Origin: Triglochin maritima
Taxonomy: Eukaryota; Streptophyta; Magnoliopsida; Alismatales; Juncaginaceae
DNA: 64,000 nucleotides
NCBI GenBank assembly: GCA_963682175.1
Contig: OY821775.1
Coordinates: 34,098,053 to 34,162,052 of the forward strand
Direction: 5' to 3'
The notes under the pieces were generated by a model. The model had not been told where the DNA came from and ran no database searches. It was given only the letters and a program-made list of their open reading frames with translations. How positions within the stretch are numbered: position 1 is the stretch's first letter; every line of letters begins with the position of its first letter. A program made the position numbers and the translations under genes. Positions 57,256 through 64,000 of the stretch are shown here, in pieces.

Positions 57256-60121
57256 TTAAATAAAGGGTATCAGGCGGTTAATTTTTAACCCACATGAGAT
57301 CCTCAACAGACACACAATGAAGAGCAGGTGGCCCAGATGCCACAAAAATGGTATCTTGTGGCTCAAGAGCCACATGATGGAAAGGATGTGGCTCAAAGGC
57401 CACGTGATCATAAGATAAGGCACTTTCTTGTGCCAGCCCATGTGAAACATCTTCACCACCTTCAGGATCTCCATCGAACAATTCCTTGAAATACTTAAAG
57501 GTTCCTTCAACTTCAATCTCATCCATGCCCTGGATAAGGGTGACTCCAATAGGGTCATCGAAGGCACTTGGCTTCTTGCCGATAGTGATGATGTTGAAAT
57601 TAGCGCATTGACTACCATATGTCAATCGCATCAGACCATTGCGACAATTAATCAAGGCATTGGAAGTCGCTAGAAATGGTCGCCCTAGAATAACAAGAAT
57701 TTGTCCAAGTGGGTTTGGCACAGGTTGAGTATCCAAATCAAAGAAGTCGACTGGATAAATGAACTCTCCCACTTTGATCAGCACATCTTCCACCACGCCC
57801 CTCAGTTTCTTAATAGACCTATCAGCCAATTGAAGAGTAGTTTTTATTTGTTTGAGGTCTCCAAGACCGAGGTGGACGTAGACTAAATATGGCAGAGGAT
57901 TAACAGATGCACCAAAGTCCAATAAAGCTCGATATACGGACACATCACCAATCACACAAGAGATAGTAGGACAACCAGGGTTCTTCTATTTGACTTGCAT
58001 GGGTTGTGCCAACAAAGAACTCCTGTTATCCATACGAAAAGCTTTTTTGGAACATGAGTTTTTCTCTTCTTGGTGCATAAGTCCTTGAGAACCTTGGCAT
58101 AAGGTGACATTTGCTAAAATATCTCAAGCATCTTGTCATGCTGATCCAAAGTTTTCTTTTTAAGGCGCCCAGGGAATGGCTCCTTCGGGGCATAAGGGTT
58201 TTGCGAAGGAACCTCAGAAATCTGGTCCAAAGAAACATGAGTGGGGACGTCAGAATCTGATTCCTTCGACACAAGAGGAGATAAGGGGACCTCAGGGTTC
58301 GGCCCCATTGTCGACAGAAATGTTGAAGGAACCTCAGGATCAGGCTCCTTCCTGGAAGTATTTGTTGAGGGAACCTCAGGATCCGGCTTCCTCAGAGATG
58401 CAAGTATCACTGCAGGTGTGGTGACACCAAAAGATGGTGATTGCACGGAAGGAACCCCAATGTGGTTGTCCACCTCCTTACCAGACCTCAAAGTATGAAT
58501 CACATTAATATGATGGGTCGGTTCAGAGGAAGCAATAGGCACTGGTGGCCTTCCTTGCGAATGGGTACCCTGGAGATTCACCTCGGGTTTACTTCGCAAC
58601 TGACCCTTCTCACGTTCATGAAACTTGTCAGCCAACTGGATAACCTGCATTTCCAAAGCTTTGAAAGAACTTTGCATTCTCTGCATGAACGTTTGAAGTG
58701 TTTGATCAGTAGAGGGGTCCTTTGCGTCAACCCGTTGGGGTAGTGGAGTTTTGTTAGAATAACCTAACGATGAGAGCTGAGGAGGTTGGTAATTATGGTG
58801 TTGAGACCTTTGATTTGGTGGTTGGTAGGTCACCGATAGGCGTGGAGGTTGAGGTTAAGCGTGCAAGCTCTGACCGTGACCCCTAGTAGGCCCCAAGAGA
58901 AGTTAGGATGGTTACGCCATCCTGGGTTGTAGGAGTGACTGTACAGGTCATTACGGGGCCTTTGTTGATAGATCGCATTTTCATGCTTAGTATCCCTTGG
59001 AGCGTAAGCGCATTCCAAGTCATCATGTCCCGTAAGTCCACACCTACTACACCCGGGAGTAACGACCTGAGCTACAGGAGCTCGGTCCAACTCTAAACTC
59101 TCAATCCTACACATGAGTGCAACAACTATTTTTGCCTTAGACGTGGTAGTTGACTCAACTTGTTATGATCCAGCTCGACCAGAAGACCTGGTGGCTGGTG
59201 GCTCTCTCATGGTGTCCCACTCAAGGGTACGTTCAGCCATTAATTCAAAAGTGTCCCATGCCTCATCGATGGGTTTAATATGGAAATCACCTTGACACAT
59301 TTACTCCAACAATGTGCGAGTGTTGTAGTTGAGGCCCTCATAAACAATTTGGCAAAACTGCCACAACTCAATTCCATGATAAGAGCACTGCCAGAGAAGG
59401 TCCTTGAACCTCTCAAAGGAAGCATAAAATGATTCGGTCTTAGTCTGATACATTTGGTGTATCTGATGCCGTATCTGTTGAGTCTTCCGTTGAGGGAAGA
59501 ATCGCTTCAGAAAGACAATCATGAAGTCATCCCGGGACCGAATCGAACTTGTCGGGAGGTTGTACATCCATTTCTTCGCGTTATTCTTCAACACGAAAGA
59601 AATCATCCTCAACTAGACTGAATCCTCATCAAGTTGTTCAAGCTTGAACATGGCGCATACCTCCTCTAATTCACGTATCAAAATATATGGATCCTCTTTA
59701 TTTGCAGTGAAGGTAGGAAGCATGCTCACATACTGAGGTTTCAGCTCATAGTTGTTCCCACGAGCTGGGGGAAGAACTATGCAAGAAGGTTGCACGGCGA
59801 GAACAGGATGTGTCCGCTCCCACAAAGTCATCAGCCTATCCTATGGAGCTAAAGGTGGTGGTGCACAAAGAACTCGATCCTGACCGAATCCCTCTTCCTC
59901 TCGAGTCAGAAGAGGAGGAGAAGGAGGTCTACGTGGTGGTGGGAGCGGACCGAGGTAATCCATGTATGGAACCCGGTCTCCCCCGTCACCACGAGAGGAC
60001 TCGGCCTCACGCTTCAAAGGAATGTGAGGTGGAGATGGTCGATCACCAAGACGGTCCATCTCAGAAAAATGCACTCTCTCAAGTCGAGCACTCTCACCAG
60101 AACGAGCCCAACCTCATATAA
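57256..60121 (-). pseudogene. Element D gag-protease
   Basis: Read leftward: a Pro-rich start (SPPHIPLKREAESS, near 60040), VQPSCIVLPPARGNNYELKPQY (59790), DPYILIRELEEVCAMF, MISFVLKNNAKKWMYNLPTS (59600), FLKRFFPQRKTQQIRHQI, and zinc knuckle CSRCGLTGHDDLEC at about 59015-59056, intact. A coiled coil (SSFKALEMQVIQLADKFHE) follows, then imperfect repeats rich in 'DPEVPS' near 58300-58400, and the protease LLDFGASVNPLPYLVY with VILGRPFLATSNALIN (57955-57278 open for 225 codons). Stops near 59840, 59612, 59300 and 58857 and shifts break it. The frame ends soon after protease with no RT. Confidence 0.9.
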
Positions 60122-61177
60122 AACGCTCGACTCGACTCTAAAAAACACAAAACAGAAGGTATACTCAGAGTTGGAGACTACTCGTACAATATAGATGACG
60201 AGAGGACTCAGATGAGGAGGCAATTATCCTTAAAGCTAGCGTGGGTAGTGGTGAAGGTAGAAGCCTAATCTAGTAAGCACGACTCAAACAACTTAAGGCT
60301 ATGCTTCCTTAGGCTAGACGATGCCTAACTTCGAGATCTCTAGTCTCGACACTCCTTACCTCCCTACAATTAAGACCACAATGCCCAGCAAGTCATACCA
60401 GATACGGAGATCCAATACCTCCTACTATCGACTGGGTAGGCAGCGCCGATCAGGCCATGACGGTCTTAACTAGATCACTCTCCTAGTGTGTCTGAAATCC
60501 TTAGGGTCAATGTCTACTTGCTTTTAGAATTAAGGCTTTATTAAGAGTGTTTTTAGGGCCAAGGAAAGGGTGATGAAATCCGCCACATTATCTTTTATGG
60601 CATAGCCTCTCCTTTGTAGCGTTTTGATCATAAAGCTAGCAATCAACTCTCCAATCAAACACCCAACTCACTCTTGCCACGATGCACCTTACTAACTAAT
60701 GCATGATCTAAACATGCATGAATGACAGAATTGGGTGCACGTACCTCATGCCAGAAATCAACAACAAAAATGTAAAGCAAAGAAAGACAAATTCGTGCAC
60801 GGTCTACAAATGATGCATGACCTAGATGGCAATCATCTATTTTTTTTGCTTTGAGTTTTAAGGTCCAAGTTGATTAAAGAGGATTGATTGTTAATCTGGG
60901 AGCAAACTAAAAGTCAGAACATGCAAGATGGCACTCCAAGATAACTAATATGAAGGCACAAACTACCAGAATTTTTTTAAAGCTAAAGACGCTCACCAGG
61001 TCGCCAATTGGCGGTCCCCAACCGCTGATTGCCAGTCACTGTAGTGGAGTTCTTCCTCCAATTGGGCCAGTGACCTCCCCTTGATTATGAAAATCCTTGA
61101 AACAAACCAAAACAAAAAACAAAACAAAAAGGTAAAAACCACTCGAATCGTCCAAACCAAAGTCTGGACATAACACC
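60122..61177 (-). mobile_element. Element D leader
   Basis: Contains, in sense order, palindromes at 61037-60999, the splice-donor-like CATGAG-GTACGT at 60744, and the hairpin block at 60592-60561. No coding sequence seen. Confidence 0.75.
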
Positions 61178-61195
61178 TCCCCGGCAACGACACCA
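61178..61195 (-). promoter_or_regulatory. Element D primer binding site, tRNA-Asp
   Basis: Reverse complement TGGTGTCGTTGCCGGGGA, with two mismatches to tRNA-Asp. Confidence 0.85.
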
Positions 61196-61202
61196 AAAAA
61201 CT

Positions 61203-62759
61203 TGATTGAATGTTTTAATTATAACTGCAAGTGCACGGCCGCGTTGAAGCGGTGGCAAATACGGGTCCATCCACAGGGAGGTGTATCGACTTTAGTTTGT
61301 TCGAAAGGGAGTGGGAAAGAATTAAGAGAAAGGAGTTATGATCTAAACTACACTACAAAGTGAAAGGAATTGGAAAAACACAATAAAAACTAAACCCCAT
61401 AAGGGTAGAGAAAGAATGTGAATACAAAGATCTGTGTATGTGTGTGTGTTCACTTATGCTCATCACAACATGTAGTGCATGAAAATCATAAAACAAAACG
61501 CAACTTTGCCTCCACATGATATAAGATAACACAATATCATTAAAACATACAAGACAATAATTGGAATGAAGCAAATTGAACTCATGTCCAAAAACCAAAC
61601 CCCATTATGCTTCCACATGAAATAAGATTTACACAATCATTAAAACATACAAGACATTAACCAAGGTAAAGGCAACAAGAGTACATGGAACTACAAGTCA
61701 TGTTTCCTTTATCAATTCCATCCATATCCTCACCTCATCATTCCCCATAAAATAGGTTCACTAATCTAAGCATATGCTAAGCTTGATTCATGAGCATTAG
61801 TATATCAAAGACAATAGTGAAATCTCATTAGATGGTTATGGAAATCATCTAAGGTTCAAAGGATTAAGATAACACACACACCTAATACATCACATAATCA
61901 TATCACATATTTCTCCACCCCTTAAATGGGGATGGAACTACTAACTAATCATTACACTACAACCTACATTAACAAAATGAAACATTCTACTGAAAGTAAA
62001 TTAAACTAAGCAAGCAAGAAATATTAAAGAAGCTAATTTAAAGGACATAAAACTAAAGAAGCATGCAAGACATATGAATGAAAATTAAGCTAAGAAAGAT
62101 GCAACATAACTAAAGGAAAACTTTATTAATTTGAAACTCACAATACAAGTAGCCTATCTCTACTTGAGATTTTACTCAAGGCTCACTTCAAGTAGAGAGC
62201 ATGACCACCAAGTATCTGTAGAATACAAGGCAAGAGGAGGAGTTCTATTTATAGTCAAAGAAAAAGGCAATCGGGGACAATTCCCCGGTATGGACTAATA
62301 CAATACAAAAAATAGACATAACACACAATTATACATGACCTGACTAAAACACATCGGATCCGGACCAACCAACACCGCAAATCAGAGGTCTACAGGGTTT
62401 GGATTCGGTCTGGATTTTGTGTGCGCTTTTCTGGATGGCACTCTTCATGTGTGATGCACCCTAATTGGTTGTGTAGCCTGCAACCCGAATCCAATTGCTA
62501 AAAAGCTCCTTATGATGGTGTGGAGATTCTTCATTTGCTCATTGATCTTTTGGTTTTGCATTCGGGTCTCTCTCTCTTGCATCTTAGTCCTTAAGTCTTG
62601 CAACTTAGTCCATTTTCTTGCTTTTAAGTCCTTTTGTAGTCTCTCCTTCTCAAACCTACTTATTCCTGAAACTTAAACATTAAACTCGTTACGTAGCATT
62701 GTTTAGGTGAAGGATAATGGATATAAGACAGAAATATATGCATGATATCATGTCAATCA
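61203..62759 (-). repeat. Element D 5' LTR
   Basis: Length 1557, from TGATTGAATG to GTCAATCA on the plus strand. A TATAAATA box (reverse) lies at 62246-62253. The palindrome near 62375 is decayed. Confidence 0.92.
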
Positions 62760-64000
62760 GAGGACATATTCATGCTCACCCAAACTTCCTCTTGAATACA
62801 CAGAACTCTACCAACACTGATCTACCAATTGGACTCATTCTCAGCCCTTGAACACCCAACCCAAAAATTTCCCAAATTCTTACTTCAACCTCATAGTTGA
62901 CCTCAGACTTGATTCCTTAGAACAAACCATCCAAACGTTCATGGAAACCACTCAAAATTCTTTACAAACTCTGGAAATGCAAGTGAGTCAGATGACACAA
63001 CAATTAAGTGAACGTGAGGAGTGTGGCCTTTCTCGTCCACACGAGGATTTATTTTCAGATATCGAACCACCACGTCATCCATAAAAATTCAAAGCACAAT
63101 CCTTCGAAGACAAACTCCTAGTCAGTCTGAGGGACTTGGGGTTTCAATTCATGATCACATGGTGGAGGATTAGATCCAAATTAATGATAACATGGAGCAA
63201 CTTGATTTTGGGTTAACACAAGATAGTGCCTTACTCTTTTTGTTCTGTGACCCTTGAGCCACATGATCTTCATGTTTGTTGTACCCTTCAAAGACCCACA
63301 TTTGGTGGACCAGCAAGTCCCTAATACTCCTATCGTCATAAGAACTGATGAGGGTATTGGGATGTCTTTAGAGGATATCTTGAGTAAAAGACCCACCATC
63401 TGTTCACCTGATATGTCGGGCAAGCATAACAAGGTTATCAACCTTGTTCCGACACACCAGCCTGTGGTTGGAGAGTTTGTATTGATGATCCATATTTTAA
63501 TACCGTAATGGGGGAAACTTTTCTTTTGTTGCTCAATTGTTGCCAAACTATCGAGAGGTTCGAGCTCTTTCAGTTTGATCCTTTGAATCAAACGCATTTG
63601 CATCCAATTCATGAACCTCACATGATATCTTGTACACATTGTTAGGGGGCCCACACTTGAGTATTTTGGCCCCGCATGGTGTCATGTTCTCATTGTCGGT
63701 ATATTGATCCACTATGAGGTTCCCTGGAATTGTCCTTTGACAAAGGACGATGAGTTCTTCTTTTTGTACATAGTTATAAAAAAAATCTCATGGGTTCTAA
63801 TCCATGAGGATGTGGGCTTCATTTGTTAATATATTTGTATTCCTTTTTTAAGTATCTCACAGGTTTTGGGGAATTCAGGTCTATGTCCATCAAAATAACC
63901 ATGAAATTTCATTTGTGCTTTACGTTGGTGAGATGTTTTCTTGTTCATGCATAAATCAACGTAGTATGATACTCACATTCATTGAGGACAATGGATGAAG
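62760..64000 (+). mobile_element. Athila remnant, gag fragment joined to 3' non-coding region
   Basis: A plus-strand gag piece is open at 62848-63084 (LEQTIQTFMETTQNS and LQTLEMQVSQMTQQLSERE, the coiled coil after the knuckle). From about 63115 it continues as post-protease and 3' non-coding sequence, co-linear with the reverse of 4410-4140 and 1377-1. Protease, RT and integrase are deleted. The window ends inside the internal polypurine-like block (63980-64000). Confidence 0.85.

Larger units (their letters stand above)
54341..62759 (-). mobile_element. Element D: Athila derivative lacking polymerase
   Basis: Reverse orientation: 5' LTR 61203-62759, tRNA-Asp primer site, leader, gag-protease (60121-57256), 3' non-coding (57255-55493), polypurine tract, and 3' LTR from 55492 down to a truncation near 54341. 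RT, RNase H and integrase are absent between about 57256 and 57240. The LTR family is that of the integrase-bearing remnant at 4411, so D is an internal deletion derivative. Truncation prevents a target-duplication check. Confidence 0.9.

Noticed and set aside
58176..58498. Plus-strand Ser/Gly-rich frames in element D
   Set aside because: Antisense shadow of the DPEVPS-type repeats of gag.
1..64000. Host gene, tRNA or rRNA in the gaps
   Set aside because: Every stretch I checked is explained by a TE family or is AT-rich spacer; the tRNA-like matches are primer binding sites of only 12-18 bases.

Overview
This window is a nest of transposable elements from a flowering plant, probably a eudicot. 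I found no host protein gene, rRNA, tRNA or CRISPR array that I can support. The evidence is Athila-type Ty3 retrotransposons with a tRNA-Asp primer site, Ty1/copia elements with a tRNA-iMet primer site, an En/Spm (CACTA) DNA transposon with its two usual genes, an L1-type LINE, and intergenic DNA made almost only of LTRs.

Layout. 1-4410: Athila remnant on the minus strand, with a solo LTR (1378-4139) that is itself split by a second solo LTR (2351-3733). 4411-23037: Athila sequence on the plus strand in the order integrase, 3' non-coding, LTR, leader, gag-protease. A CACTA element (5587-16248, TSD TGT) is inserted in it, and a solo LTR (11878-13433, TSD ATATA) sits inside the CACTA transposase exon. 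A further solo LTR lies at 16936-18305 (TSD AGAAC). 23038-35478: a truncated Athila LTR and leader, cut by a complete copia element on the minus strand (24389-34743, TSD CTTGC). 35479-43368: fragments, comprising an Athila LTR, a DUF4283 fragment, an Athila leader, a second copia family on plus and a truncated second copy of the first copia on minus. 43369-53920: a decayed LINE, split by a complete retrotransposon that has gag and protease but no polymerase (43446-50889, TSD GTACC; 'element B'). 54341-62759: a minus-strand Athila derivative that also lacks polymerase ('element D'). 62760-64000: a plus-strand Athila remnant.

How the parts relate. Elements B and D keep LTRs, primer sites, leader signals and polypurine tracts but no reverse transcriptase or integrase, so they would need enzymes from another element. 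The CACTA carries a Tnp2-type transposase and a Transposase_24-type second gene with an Ulp1/C48 protease domain; both are broken. The copia element has a nearly full pol and an extra sense ORF downstream of pol.

The most unusual signal is that four TE families each carry their own GC-rich palindrome in many copies: GACCGCCAATTGGCGGTC in Athila LTRs and again after the primer site, GGCGGAATCGCCGC in element B, CGGTCGACCG in both copia families, and CCGACGTCTA with its complement at the CACTA ends. Conserved leader and 3' non-coding blocks shared by diverged Athila copies are candidate packaging, splicing and priming signals. Boundaries given with a TSD are exact; those of truncated fragments are good to roughly 10-30 bases.
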